From: Anaerovorax odorimutans
GTDB taxonomy: Bacteria; Bacillota; Clostridia; Peptostreptococcales; JAAYPU01
Direction: 5' to 3'
Assembly: GCA_016841185.1 (NCBI GenBank)
Contig: JAENZQ010000010.1
Location: forward strand, 47,529 to 111,528
Length of the DNA: 64,000 nt
Shown here in pieces: positions 1 to 8,846 of this stretch (the stretch's first letter is position 1; each line of letters starts with the position of its first letter). The notes under the pieces were generated by a model, which worked only from the letters and a program-made list of their open reading frames with translations, did not search any database and was not told where the DNA came from. The position numbers and the translations under genes are program-made.

Positions 1-407
1 GCTCTGTATTAGGTGTACAGAAAGTACCGCTCGAGCATGTAAGCCGCTACGGTATTGTGGGCGGACAGCCCATGGATAATAATTTGTATGCCATCGATTC
101 ATTGGTAGAAAAACCGCCTGTTGACAAAGCCCCTTCCGATGTCGCCATTATCGGCAGATATATCATTACACCGGAAATTTTTGATATCCTGGAAAACACT
201 CAGCCGGGAGCAGGCGGAGAGATTCAGCTGACGGATGCGTTAAAGACTCTATTGAAAACACAAAAGATGATTGCTTATCAGTTTGAAGGAAAACGGTATG
301 ATGTTGGAGACAAGTTGGGATTCCTGAAAGCGACCGTAGAATTTGCCCTTGAGCGAAATGACCTTAACTCCGAATTTCAACAATACCTTAAAAGTTTGAA
401 ACTATGA
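1..407 (+). CDS. galU: UTP-glucose-1-phosphate uridylyltransferase, C-terminal part (5' end outside window)
   Basis: GalU makes UDP-glucose from UTP and glucose-1-phosphate, which feeds Ugd (41094-42410) and other glycan routes. The frame is open from base 3 to a TGA at 405-407, about 134 codons. It contains the family signature EHVSRYGIVGGQ followed by a LVEKP segment, and the late conserved stretch GGEIQLTDAL near a KRYDVGDKLGFLKA C-terminal motif. A GTG at 57 could be read as a start, but it lies inside the conserved VSRYGIV motif, so the gene begins upstream of the window. It converges with pgi and a two-way terminator separates them. Confidence 0.93.
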   Translation, partial: SVLGVQKVPLEHVSRYGIVGGQPMDNNLYAIDSLVEKPPVDKAPSDVAIIGRYIITPEIFDILENTQPGAGGEIQLTDALKTLLKTQKMIAYQFEGKRYDVGDKLGFLKATVEFALERNDLNSEFQQYLKSLKL

Positions 408-443
408 AGATATTTATGATCTAAGATTGATGGTTAAAGTATA

Positions 444-472
444 GAAAAACAGCTTTGCTTAAGCTGCTTTTT
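444..472. terminator. Bidirectional intrinsic terminator between galU and pgi
   Basis: A stem CAGCTT/AAGCTG (450-455 and 461-466) with a 5-nt loop is flanked by AAAAA on the left and a T-run on the right, so it can end transcription from either side. It lies between two convergent genes. Confidence 0.75.
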
Positions 473-514
473 ACCTCAACTATTATCTATTATTCATTAT
501 CTTTTATCTATAGT

Positions 515-1780
515 TTACTTTATCAGTTTTCTCATGCTCTTTTTATATTTCTCCACGCCCGGTTGGTCAAAGGGATTAACGCCGAGTAAATACCCGCTCA
601 AAGCACAAGATTTCTCGAAAAAATAAACCATCTGCCCGAAATAATAAGACGACAGACCGGGAATATCTATCCTCAGATTGGGAATCCCGTCTTCCAGATG
701 TGCTAAAAGAACACCTTCCATGGCTTTAGCATTGATATCGTTCATACTTTTTCCCTGAAAAACCTCGAGAGAACCTTCAGGAATGATGATATCCCTGTCC
801 GGATTCTCTACGTTCAGCACCGTTTCAAAAAAGATCTGGTTGCCTTCCTGCAATAATTGGCCCATGGAATGTAAATCTGTACTGAACTGTAAATAAACAG
901 GAAATATACCTTTCCCCTCTTTGCCTTCACTTTCACCAAATAGTTGTTTTATCCATTCTGCAAAATACCGGAGCTTGGGCTCATAAGCCTCGAAAACTTC
1001 TATTAATTTTCCTCTCTTATATAAAATGTTGCGGACCGCAGCGTATTGGAAACAGGGGTTGCTTAAATCCGAATGGTTATACTCACAGTATGCATCCCCG
1101 GCACCTTTCAGCATTTCTATAATGTCAATACCAAAAACCGCAATAGGCAGCAGTCCAACAGGTGTCAGTACGGAATACCGCCCACCGATATCATCCGGCA
1201 CGATGAAATCCGTATATCCTTTTTCATTGGTTTCTTCTCTCAGGATGCCCTTTTCTTTGTCAGTAATGACATAGATCCTCTCAGACCCCTTGTCTCCATA
1301 TTTATCCTGTAAAAGCTTTTTAAAAAGCGAAAAAGCAATGTTTGATTCTGTAGTGGTTCCTGATTTAGAAATCACACAGATACTGATTTCCTTTTCTTTT
1401 ACCTTTTCTATAAGTTCATTATGATAAGTACCGCTTATATTGTTGCCTGCAAAAAATATCCTTGGATATTTTTCTTCCTTCAGATTCGATAAATTGTTAA
1501 AAGAATGGTTCAACATTTCTACGGCAGCCTTTGTCCCTAAATACGAGCCACCTATTCCAATGACAATAAAAACCTCACATTGATTACGGATTTTTTCTGC
1601 AGTCTGCAGAATCCTCTCCAATTCATTTTGATCATATCGAATGGGATAATCCACCCAACCCGTATAATCATCTTCACCGGAATGAAGCCTTCTATTTGCC
1701 GCTTTTAATCTGTCCTCATACCCCTTTAATTCATCTTGGTTTACCAAGGCATTTTTGATATTCACCTGCAAAGGTTTCAC
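515..1780 (-). CDS. pgi: Glucose-6-phosphate isomerase
   Basis: This enzyme interconverts glucose-6-P and fructose-6-P, linking glycolysis to sugar-nucleotide synthesis (glucose-1-P for GalU/RmlA, mannose-6-P for ManC). The 421-residue product has the PGI hallmarks: the sugar-phosphate motif IGIGGSYLGTKAA near residues 73-85, SKSGTTTE (about 138-145), DIGGRYSVLTPVGLLP, and GKSMNDINAKAMEG. It is slightly shorter than the usual ~450 residues. The start is a GTG preceded by AAGGTGA. A stand-alone metabolic gene at the edge of a glycan locus is common in Firmicutes. Confidence 0.95.
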   Translation of the reverse strand: MKPLQVNIKNALVNQDELKGYEDRLKAANRRLHSGEDDYTGWVDYPIRYDQNELERILQTAEKIRNQCEVFIVIGIGGSYLGTKAAVEMLNHSFNNLSNLKEEKYPRIFFAGNNISGTYHNELIEKVKEKEISICVISKSGTTTESNIAFSLFKKLLQDKYGDKGSERIYVITDKEKGILREETNEKGYTDFIVPDDIGGRYSVLTPVGLLPIAVFGIDIIEMLKGAGDAYCEYNHSDLSNPCFQYAAVRNILYKRGKLIEVFEAYEPKLRYFAEWIKQLFGESEGKEGKGIFPVYLQFSTDLHSMGQLLQEGNQIFFETVLNVENPDRDIIIPEGSLEVFQGKSMNDINAKAMEGVLLAHLEDGIPNLRIDIPGLSSYYFGQMVYFFEKSCALSGYLLGVNPFDQPGVEKYKKSMRKLIK

Positions 1781-1862
1781 TGAATCACCTTCCTCTTTTC
1801 CCTTTTCCCCCTATTTATTTTGAAATAACAAAATTTTATTACTATATTAAATGAATGGTTTT

Positions 1863-3710
1863 TTACTCGTTCTGAAGTTTATAATTCGGAATGATTTCCT
1901 GTAGATACTCTTTTATCTGCCGGTCATCCGCATCCATCATATCTGCTAATCTTTCGATCTGTTGTGAAAGCTTTTTACTGTCAATCTTCAGCGGTTTGCC
2001 AATATATATTTTTTCATGGACCGTTTTTCGAATGCCTTCCTCTTCTAACATCAATTCCTCGAAAAGCTTTTCACCCGGTCGTAAGCCAACAATCTTTATA
2101 TCGATATCCTCATAAGGCTTGAAGCCTGACAGTTTGATTATATTCTCAGCCAGCTCTATGATCTTGACAGGTTGTCCCATGTCCAGGATAAAAATTTCTC
2201 CTCCGGCCGCCATTGCACCTGCCTGTATTACCAACTGAACAGCTTCCGGGATGGTCATAAAATATCTGGTCACATCCGGGTGGGTCACTGTAACCGGCCC
2301 TCCGGCTTCGATCTGCTGCCTGAAAATGGGTATAACGCTTCCATTGCTGCCCAGTACGTTGCCAAATCTTACTGCAGAAAACTGTGTTTTGGATTCTTTG
2401 CTCTTTGCCTGCAAAATCATTTCGGCACCTCGTTTTGTTGCCCCCATGACATTGCAGGGATTTACCGCCTTATCCGTTGAAATGAGCACAAACTTTTCTA
2501 TACCATAGTCATCTGATAAATCTACCAGTGTACTGGTTCCGAATATGTTATTTTTAACCGCTTCTTTCGGGTCCAGCTCCATTAAAGGAACATGCTTATG
2601 GGCTGCAGCATGAAATACCACATGCGGCATATACTTTTCAAATATTTCTTTCATCCTCAAGCCATCTCTTACAGAAGCAATAACCGGCGTAAAATCCAAA
2701 TCAGGATACTTGCCTATGATTTCATTTTGTATTTCAAACAAACTGTTCTCATAAATATCTAAAGCGATGAGTTTCTTCGGGTTGAACCCCGCGATCTGCC
2801 TGCATAATTCAGATCCGATGGAGCCTCCTCCCCCTGTAATCAAAACTATTTTGTTGTTCAGATAGCTGCTTATTTCATCAAGATCTACCTGAACAGATTC
2901 TCTGCCCAATAAATCTTCTATATCCACGTCTCTCAGCTTGCTTATACTTACCTCTTCGTTGATCAACTCATATAATCCCGGCAGGATTTTAAGCTTACAA
3001 TTGGTTTTATTGCACTGCTGAACGATCTCCCGGATATCTTTTCTCTTTGCTGACGGAATAGCTATGATAATTTCATCGATCTTATATTTTTTTGATAGGT
3101 GTGGAATATCCGCCCGTGTTCCCAATATGGGCACGCCTACAATACGCTTTTTTAATTTTGATGTATCATCATCAACTACAGCCACCGGAACGCTGTTGAG
3201 TTCGCCATGGTTTTTAAGCTCTTTTATAATGACAGCACCTGCATCCCCGGCACCTACCACCATGACTTTTCGGACATTTCGCCGTATCCCCGTAACCATC
3301 GGATTGCTCTTGATTCCCCTGAAAAACCTGTAGCTCAGCCTTAAGCCGCCAATGGTAAAGATATCAAAGACAAAGGTCATAATATGAATACTTCGCGGCA
3401 GGTATTCCTGAATCAGAACCAGATAACAGATCACTGCTGCCACTGAAACGAAAGAAGCAGCAACTGTTTTTAACAGTTCTTCAATGCCGGCATATTTCCA
3501 CAGGCTGTTATACATTCCGAAAAAAAAGAGTACAATGACTTTAATAGCGATAATAACTAAAAAATGATTCAGATACACACTGAAAAAGGCCTCAAAAACA
3601 GGTGTACTCACATTGAATTCAAACCGGATCAAAAATGCGGCAACATATGAAACATTGATAAAGAAAATATCTAAAAATAATAGAAAAAACATTCTTGTCA
3701 TTTTAACCAT
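1863..3710 (-). CDS. Membrane UDP-N-acetylhexosamine 4,6-dehydratase (PglF/CapD/EpsC family)
   Basis: It converts UDP-GlcNAc to the 4-keto-6-deoxy sugar, the first step towards UDP-diacetylbacillosamine. The 615-residue length is typical of the long membrane form. About four N-terminal transmembrane helices (residues 5-115) precede a CoA-binding-like Rossmann domain (about 145-260) and an extended SDR domain starting at ITGGGGSIGSELCRQ (about 290). The active-site segment reads STDKAVNPCNVMGATKR: Met replaces Tyr in the usual YxxxK, as in PglF. The presumed partners, a LegC/PglE-like aminotransferase (44797) and a PglD-like acetyltransferase (46783), lie more than 40 kb away. The gene is divergent from the plus-strand O-antigen-ligase-like gene. 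The Shine-Dalgarno (GGGG, 7 nt upstream) is weak. Confidence 0.9.
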   Translation of the reverse strand: MVKMTRMFFLLFLDIFFINVSYVAAFLIRFEFNVSTPVFEAFFSVYLNHFLVIIAIKVIVLFFFGMYNSLWKYAGIEELLKTVAASFVSVAAVICYLVLIQEYLPRSIHIMTFVFDIFTIGGLRLSYRFFRGIKSNPMVTGIRRNVRKVMVVGAGDAGAVIIKELKNHGELNSVPVAVVDDDTSKLKKRIVGVPILGTRADIPHLSKKYKIDEIIIAIPSAKRKDIREIVQQCNKTNCKLKILPGLYELINEEVSISKLRDVDIEDLLGRESVQVDLDEISSYLNNKIVLITGGGGSIGSELCRQIAGFNPKKLIALDIYENSLFEIQNEIIGKYPDLDFTPVIASVRDGLRMKEIFEKYMPHVVFHAAAHKHVPLMELDPKEAVKNNIFGTSTLVDLSDDYGIEKFVLISTDKAVNPCNVMGATKRGAEMILQAKSKESKTQFSAVRFGNVLGSNGSVIPIFRQQIEAGGPVTVTHPDVTRYFMTIPEAVQLVIQAGAMAAGGEIFILDMGQPVKIIELAENIIKLSGFKPYEDIDIKIVGLRPGEKLFEELMLEEEGIRKTVHEKIYIGKPLKIDSKKLSQQIERLADMMDADDRQIKEYLQEIIPNYKLQNE

Positions 3711-3727
3711 TTCAGCACCCCATTTTT

Positions 3728-3802
3728 AGTGATTAGAGGTTAATCACTAACCCTTAACCTCTATCCTGTCACCTGTCACCTGTCACCTGTCACCTGTCAC
3801 CT
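3728..3802. repeat. Intergenic repeat: GTGATTAGAGGTTA-type unit plus a 7-bp tandem array
   Basis: 3728-3760 holds a GTGATTAGAGGTTAATCACTAA-like palindromic unit of a family seen again at 38180, 44785, 46305 and 60040. It is followed at 3765-3802 by 5.4 perfect copies of CCTGTCA. A single CCTGTCACCTGTA copy recurs inside the legC-like gene near 45905. Confidence 0.8.
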
Positions 3803-3907
3803 ATTTATTCTACCACATCCATTTTTTTCTGCAATACAGTGTAATTACGATTAGATTTAGTAAAATAAATAGTGGTCTTTTTCCTTTTTCTTTATATTTA
3901 AATCGTG

Positions 3908-3936
3908 TATAATATTATATTATTGCTCTTAGGAGG
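3908..3936 (+). promoter_or_regulatory. -10 box and strong RBS that fix the start of the O-antigen ligase-like gene
   Basis: A perfect TATAAT lies at 3908-3913. No good -35 is visible at the right distance. AGGAGG at 3931-3936 sits 7 nt before ATG 3944. An in-frame GTG at 3905 overlaps the -10 box, so it cannot be the translation start. Confidence 0.6.
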
Positions 3937-3943
3937 TTTTCTT

Positions 3944-5803
3944 ATGGGGAAAAATAAAAATAAAGATATAAAAAATAAAAAACATAAAGGGAGAAATACT
4001 GACTCTGTATGGTTCATGAGCCATGCCCCTTCATTGGACAAAGGTTACCACTGGACACAGAATATTCCCGTCATTATTTTTACTGCTGTCATCATCATGA
4101 TCACTTTCATGAAAACATATCATTCGCCAATGGAAGGATATTATTGGCATTCGGATACAACTATCTTCAATGATTTTTTCAGTTACTATAAAAGTATTTT
4201 TATCATTCTGATGGGCACATTGGCAATTCTGATGGCTCTTTACAGATTGATGACACAAACCCTTATTATCAAAAAGACAAAGCTATACATTCCAATGACG
4301 GTTTACGTCATATTTGTCATTTTATCATGGTTCTTTTCTGAATATCCTTATTTTGCTCTTCGCGGGTTCAATGATCGATTTGAAGGATCATTGGTTTTAA
4401 TCTCCTATATAATTATGCTCTTTTTTACAATCAACACTATAAATACAGAAAGAACTGTTAAGTGGACGATTTATGCTGCAGGCATATCATCGTCCGTATT
4501 AGGAATTCTTGGAATAACCCAATTTCTCCGCCATGATTTTTTTCAGACTGAAATAGGGAAAAAATTAATTACACCAAGCACTTATACTAACCTTGATAAA
4601 CTAAAATTTCATTTCACTAAAGGAGAAATCTATCAGACAGTCTATAATATTAACTATGTTTCCTTTTATCTGACGCTCTTAATTCCTGTTTTTGGACTCT
4701 TATTTATAACAGAAAAAAATATAAAGAAAAAATTAATCTTTGGCGCCGTTTCCGCTCTTTTGATTTTCAACCTCATCGGTTCCAAATCCAGCGGGGGCAT
4801 ATTGGGCATCGGCATTGCATTTATTGTCGCTTTGATTATTCTAAATAAAAAGCTTTTAAAATGGTGGAAATCCATTGCACTTGTACTGGCAGCCGTCATA
4901 TTGGTCTTTGCCATGACTTTCAATGTGCTCATGCCGGAAATCACGAGATCCATCAGGAGTGCTTTTACAGAGGATGCTGATATCATCCATAAACAGTTCA
5001 TTGACTATTTCGATACGGATTATGACAAGTTAACCATAAGCTGTAATAACGAACCCTTAACCATTAACGTAAATTTAGACAATCCAAATCGAAACCTTTC
5101 TTTTGAAGATAAAGAAGGTAATGAACTCACTTTAACAAAAGAAGATGATGCTTACAGAATTAATGAAGATTCAAGATTTTCCATGTATTCTTTTAAATTT
5201 GTGAGAGAAGAAGATGACCGTAATTTTATTGTAGTTTATATTGAAGACTCAAAATGGCCGTTTGAAATCACAGGAGATGGCATTCTATTTTATAACGCTC
5301 TTGATAAGCATGTAGAACTTCACCCTGTTCCCGGTATAGGGTTTGAAAATCAACTGGATTTTGGTAGCGGTCGAGGTCTTATCTGGTCCAGGAGTTTGCC
5401 CCTTATAAAAGATCATATTTTCATAGGCTCCGGAGCTGATACTTATGTCTTTGAATTTCCTCAAAACGACTATGCTGCCAAATATAATGCCGATTGGCCT
5501 ATTTATAATATTGTGGACAAACCTCACAATATGTACATCGGCATTGCCGTAAACACCGGCTTAATTTCCTTGATATCATTACTGGTTCTTTTCGGTGCTT
5601 ATATCATCTCGAGTATAAAAATATACCGGAAAAACGAATATGAAGACTTCATTTCAATCGTAGGTGCAGGTATTTTCATCGGTATCTGCGGATTCCTCGT
5701 AGCCGGCCTGGTAAACGACAGCTCAGTCTCCGTTATGCCTCTGTTCTACGGACTACTTGGAGTTGGAATAGCTATCAATTTCAAACTTGAAAAACAAGTT
5801 TGA
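3944..5803 (+). CDS. O-antigen ligase/polymerase (Wzy_C) family membrane protein
   Basis: A 619-residue polytopic membrane protein with about 12 hydrophobic helices. A basic N-terminus (GKNKNKDIKNKKHKGR) precedes helices from residue ~40. A hydrophilic outer loop (about residues 340-500) is followed by the conserved region with GRGLIWSRSLPLI, HIFIGSGADTY and DKPHNMYIGIAVNTGL, as in O-antigen ligase and polymerase proteins. It could polymerise undecaprenol-linked repeats for the Wzx pathway or transfer finished glycan to an acceptor; sequence alone cannot decide. It is monocistronic, with its own -10/RBS and a terminator at 5846. Confidence 0.8.
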   Translation: MGKNKNKDIKNKKHKGRNTDSVWFMSHAPSLDKGYHWTQNIPVIIFTAVIIMITFMKTYHSPMEGYYWHSDTTIFNDFFSYYKSIFIILMGTLAILMALYRLMTQTLIIKKTKLYIPMTVYVIFVILSWFFSEYPYFALRGFNDRFEGSLVLISYIIMLFFTINTINTERTVKWTIYAAGISSSVLGILGITQFLRHDFFQTEIGKKLITPSTYTNLDKLKFHFTKGEIYQTVYNINYVSFYLTLLIPVFGLLFITEKNIKKKLIFGAVSALLIFNLIGSKSSGGILGIGIAFIVALIILNKKLLKWWKSIALVLAAVILVFAMTFNVLMPEITRSIRSAFTEDADIIHKQFIDYFDTDYDKLTISCNNEPLTINVNLDNPNRNLSFEDKEGNELTLTKEDDAYRINEDSRFSMYSFKFVREEDDRNFIVVYIEDSKWPFEITGDGILFYNALDKHVELHPVPGIGFENQLDFGSGRGLIWSRSLPLIKDHIFIGSGADTYVFEFPQNDYAAKYNADWPIYNIVDKPHNMYIGIAVNTGLISLISLLVLFGAYIISSIKIYRKNEYEDFISIVGAGIFIGICGFLVAGLVNDSSVSVMPLFYGLLGVGIAINFKLEKQV

Positions 5804-5845
5804 AATTGATCTAAGAGTTAGGATTTAAGATTTATGATTGAAAGT

Positions 5846-5878
5846 GAAAAGCCCATATCATGTCAGGGCTTTTCTTTA
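5846..5878 (+). terminator. Intrinsic terminator after the O-antigen ligase-like gene
   Basis: A perfect 9-bp stem GAAAAGCCC (5846-5854) / GGGCTTTTC (5866-5874) with an 11-nt loop is followed by TTTATTT. The A-rich left side could also serve the minus strand. Confidence 0.8.
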
Positions 5879-5879
5879 T

Positions 5880-6218
5880 TTAACTTTCTCTTGTAGTTTT
5901 TACAATTGAAACAAGAATTCTACGCATAACTTTGCAATCAGCAAGTAATTTACTTACCTCCATCTGGTCAAGCATATTTGACTCTAAAATTAATTCAAGC
6001 CAATACTCTGTTTCATACTCTTCCTTTAGTGCAATGCTCATTTTAGATAAAAAATCTTTCTTACTTTGAGCATATTTAGCTTCTCGCAAGTTAGAACCAA
6101 TACTTGTGCCTGACTTCAGCAATTAATTAGAAAAAATAAATTCATTTTTCTTCTTTAATTTTTTACAAATCGTAATGATTTCTAAAGCAAACCTAAATGA
6201 ATATTCATAAACATTCAT
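5880..6218 (-). pseudogene. Four-helix-bundle protein (23S rRNA intervening-sequence protein family), nonsense mutation
   Basis: Read from ATG 6218 the frame gives MNVYEYSFRFALEI...FSN, then TAA (6123-6125), then LLKSGTSIGSNLREAKYAQS...SIVKTTRES. The intact paralogue at 39907-40260 has Q at the stop position (SKQLLRAGTSIGAN), so one CAA-to-TAA change broke the gene. A TTG just after the stop could be called as a start but would leave an 80-residue fragment without helix 1. The family forms small four-helix bundles of unclear cellular role. It follows the terminator of the plus-strand gene and is unrelated to glycan synthesis. Confidence 0.85.
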
Positions 6219-6342
6219 CTCTCATATTCCTTTCACTTTGTCTATTATGATACCATAAATGTAAATATATGTATATTGGATAGAAAAAAATTAAGAGCTC
6301 TTGCTTATCTTTATCTTTCAAAAACCCTTAATATAATTGAGA

Positions 6343-6406
6343 TTTTGCTTCAACAAAATCATCTTTCAATCTTAAATCTTAAATCTTAAATCTTAAATCT
6401 TAAAAA
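6343..6406. repeat. AATCTTAA tandem repeat with flanking ATTTTG..CAAAAT palindrome
   Basis: An ATTTTGcttcaaCAAAAT hairpin (about 6349-6366) is followed by five tandem copies of an ATCTTAA unit (6373-6403). Both units recur together at 44550, 45830 and 59930, so this is one cassette of the repeat mosaic of this locus. It occupies the 3' flank of the sugar transferase gene. Confidence 0.75.
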
Positions 6407-6414
6407 TATCTGGT

Positions 6415-7884
6415 TTACGCTATACTTTCCTTCCTAACTCTCCCCTTAGTCTTACCAGAAGGCTTGGAATAGTATTCAACGATCTCGCCTTTGTCTTTTT
6501 CTCTCAGGTTATATTTTTGAAGAAGTTCTTTATAAGAGTAGTCTTTATTTTCTCCCCTCTTGAGAGTTCCCATAATAATTTTTTTGACGGTCTCCAAGAT
6601 GATCTTAATATCAAAGATAATGCCGTAATTCTGGATATATAATAGATCAAATTTGATTTTATGTTCCGCACTTGTGGTGTATTTTCCCATTACCTGTGCA
6701 TAGCCTGTAACTCCTGCTTTTACCGCTAACCGATACTTGAAGTCCGGTATCTCTTTGGAAAACTCTTCAATAAACACAGGTCTTTCAGGTCTCGGACCTA
6801 CAAGAGACATATCTCCCTTTAAAACATTAAACAACTGAGGCAGTTCATCCAGCCAGAAACGCCTTAAAGTTTTTCCTATCTGTGTAATCCGAGGATCATC
6901 TTCGCTGGCCAAAACAGCCCCCGTTGATTTCTCTGCATCCTGTACCATGGATCTAAATTTGTAAAGCTTAAAAACTTTATTGTTTCTGGTAACCCTTTCC
7001 TGAGAATAAATAACCGGCACACCGTCCGATATAAGGATTGCCAGCGCCACGACGATATATACAGGAGATAGAATCATCAATGCCACAAGGCTGAAAAATA
7101 TGTCAAAAACCCGCTTAATAATCATCTTTTCCCATGATAAAACAATATTATCTACCTTGAAAAACGGTACATCCGACATAAACAACAATTCAGAGTGAAA
7201 AATCGCAATCTCATAAGTCTTAGGTATAATATATACCGGTATATGATTTGAAATACAGAGGTTGATTATCCTATCTAAAACAGTTCTTTCTACAGAGTCA
7301 CTGATATAGACTTTGTCAACACCTGTTAGATATCCGGCAATCAAATTTGCATCCGGTATAATAAAGTACTTAATAAAGTCCTTGAACTTCGGGTTTGATA
7401 AAACTTTTGAAACCATTGTTTCTTTCTCTTCTTTATTACCAATTAACAGTATATTCTTCTTTCTTGTTGTTTTTTTAATAAAAGATATAATTACGATTTT
7501 AATAAAAGTAAAACCAAAAAACTGAATGATAAAGGCAATCATGATTGCCGATCTTGGCAATGCAAATTCCCGGTTTAAGAATGCTATGGCCATAGTGAAA
7601 ACACCGATCATGAGAGCAGAAATACTCATGATAATAATATTTTCAGCCCATGATTTATCTGCAGTATCAAAAGTTCCGTTTAATAAAAGAACTACCAATG
7701 CTGCAGCAGATATCAATATTGCAGAATTATAATAGGCTTGAAAATTTCGTACGTCGTACTGGCTGGTAATATTTAAAACCAAAGCACCATAAAAACTCAG
7801 ATTGATTAACATAATATATAGAAAACATTCAAATATCTTTAAAAATGTTCCGTCTTTCTTTTGTTTTGGCAATGTAATCACCAA
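6415..7884 (-). CDS. Polyprenyl glycosylphosphotransferase (initiating sugar-1-phosphate transferase, WbaP/WcaJ long type)
   Basis: It transfers a sugar-1-phosphate from a nucleotide sugar to undecaprenyl phosphate, starting a glycan repeat. The 489-residue product has four N-terminal helices, a cytoplasmic CoA-binding-like domain (about 145-250), a re-entrant hydrophobic helix (about 265-285) and the catalytic bacterial sugar transferase domain: KLYKFRSMVQDAE, RRFWLDELPQLFNVLKGDMS, VGPRPERP and KAGVTGYAQVMG. A basic tail (KTKGRVRKES) ends the protein. The start is uncertain: TTG 7884 or GTG 7881, both with a weak Shine-Dalgarno. Its substrate cannot be read from sequence. A second, short transferase is at 47681. 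Confidence 0.9.
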   Translation of the reverse strand: MVITLPKQKKDGTFLKIFECFLYIMLINLSFYGALVLNITSQYDVRNFQAYYNSAILISAAALVVLLLNGTFDTADKSWAENIIIMSISALMIGVFTMAIAFLNREFALPRSAIMIAFIIQFFGFTFIKIVIISFIKKTTRKKNILLIGNKEEKETMVSKVLSNPKFKDFIKYFIIPDANLIAGYLTGVDKVYISDSVERTVLDRIINLCISNHIPVYIIPKTYEIAIFHSELLFMSDVPFFKVDNIVLSWEKMIIKRVFDIFFSLVALMILSPVYIVVALAILISDGVPVIYSQERVTRNNKVFKLYKFRSMVQDAEKSTGAVLASEDDPRITQIGKTLRRFWLDELPQLFNVLKGDMSLVGPRPERPVFIEEFSKEIPDFKYRLAVKAGVTGYAQVMGKYTTSAEHKIKFDLLYIQNYGIIFDIKIILETVKKIIMGTLKRGENKDYSYKELLQKYNLREKDKGEIVEYYSKPSGKTKGRVRKESIA

Positions 7885-7931
7885 CTTTCTAATTAGCGAA
7901 TAGGAAGCAAGTACTCCTCTTTCTCTAAATC

Positions 7932-7960
7932 ATTATATCAGAATTCTTGTATTTTAAGAA
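7932..7960 (-). promoter_or_regulatory. Putative sigma-A promoter for the sugar transferase
   Basis: On the minus strand TATAAT (7937-7932) lies 17 nt after TTCTTA (7960-7955), a weak -35 (3 of 6 matches to consensus), about 50 nt before the start codon. Confidence 0.4.
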
Positions 7961-7990
7961 TTAACTTTTCATTACATCTTCTATAACTAA

Positions 7991-8023
7991 TAAAAACACA
8001 GACTTTGTTTAAAATCTGTGTTT
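7991..8023 (-). terminator. Intrinsic terminator of the first hepT-mntA pair
   Basis: A 9-bp stem AAACACAGA/TCTGTGTTT (7994-8002 and 8015-8023). Read on the minus strand it ends in TTTTT, 49 nt past the mntA stop. Confidence 0.7.
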
Positions 8024-8071
8024 CTTATAATATCATCATAGACTATCTTTATAGACTTTTATTTATGAATG

Positions 8072-8386
8072 CTATTTAGATACTCTTTCAAAAATGATTC
8101 TTCCCACCCTGTCAATATGTTCTTTCAGTTTAATATGGTTGAGGTGTGTATAATCTACAATATCAAAACAATATGGTAAAGGTCCTTTGTCTTCCAGCAT
8201 AGAATGAAGCCTTGATACGATGTCAAAAGATACCTGCTCACCGAAAATGGCTATATCCACATCGGATTCCGGATTATGATTGCCTTTTGCCCTTGAACCA
8301 AATATGGCTGCTTTTTCAATCTCATTAAAATTCTTTATAGAAGAAATAATATACTCTAAATCAGATTCTGTCAGCCCATACTTCAT
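8072..8386 (-). CDS. mntA: MntA-type minimal nucleotidyltransferase antitoxin (copy 1)
   Basis: A 104-residue nucleotidyltransferase of the pol-beta superfamily. It has the exact GSx10DxD active-site pattern: GSRAKGNHNPES then DVD, about residues 32-46. In characterised type VII systems this enzyme adds AMP to a Tyr of the HEPN partner and silences its RNase activity. The ATG overlaps the hepT stop by 4 nt (ATGA), so the two are translationally coupled. A terminator follows at 7991-8023. Assignment as an antitoxin rests on motif and pairing; activity is inferred. Confidence 0.85.
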   Translation of the reverse strand: MKYGLTESDLEYIISSIKNFNEIEKAAIFGSRAKGNHNPESDVDIAIFGEQVSFDIVSRLHSMLEDKGPLPYCFDIVDYTHLNHIKLKEHIDRVGRIIFERVSK

Positions 8387-8778
8387 AACAACTCACCCAG
8401 CTTAGTATTCAACTCTTTCATTATAAAGAAATATTTATTTCTTATAAGTTTTTCTGATTCTAAAGTTTTATTCTCATCATATGTATGCGCCATAAGATTT
8501 CTTTTTTCCAAAGCATCGATCCATGCATGTCCATCCGTAATAAGCTGTGTTTGGAAAGCTGTCTGTATTGTTGCCCTAGGGCTCTTTACATCAAACCCCT
8601 CATTATTCAGATAATCTTTCATTGTCTTCCAGGCTAATTCAAAAGTATATTCGAAACATTGTATTAACCCTTGGACTTCAAATTTATTTAACTCCTCTTT
8701 TTCTATGAACTCTGTCAATTGAATTGTTGCCTTATTAAAATTTTCATATCTTTGCTTCCATCTGATATCAGTGCCCAT
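8383..8778 (-). CDS. hepT: HepT-type HEPN toxin (nucleotidyltransferase substrate-binding family), copy 1
   Basis: A 131-residue all-helical protein of the HI0074/HepT family. Conserved segments are WKQRYENFNKA at the N-terminus, IQCFEYTFELAWKTMKDYL in the middle and the RX4HXY catalytic motif RNLMAHTY near residue 92. In HepT the final Tyr of this motif is the AMPylation target of MntA. It lies directly upstream of mntA with a 4-nt overlap. The second pair at 10771-11474 is clearly homologous. A possible promoter (TTGAAA, 15 nt, TATACT) sits at 8839-8813. Confidence 0.85.
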   Translation of the reverse strand: MGTDIRWKQRYENFNKATIQLTEFIEKEELNKFEVQGLIQCFEYTFELAWKTMKDYLNNEGFDVKSPRATIQTAFQTQLITDGHAWIDALEKRNLMAHTYDENKTLESEKLIRNKYFFIMKELNTKLGELL

Positions 8779-8846
8779 CTCCCATCAACTCCCCATAATT
8801 AATATTAAATATAGTATAGCATGGTTATATTCTTTTCAACAAACAA

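Noticed and set aside
1026..1312. Plus-strand open frames inside pgi
   Set aside because: They are antisense shadows of a strongly conserved coding frame and have no RBS.
6367..6405. Tandem ATCTTAA units as iterons of a replication origin
   Set aside because: The units recur in many gaps and inside a gene; no replication gene is near.
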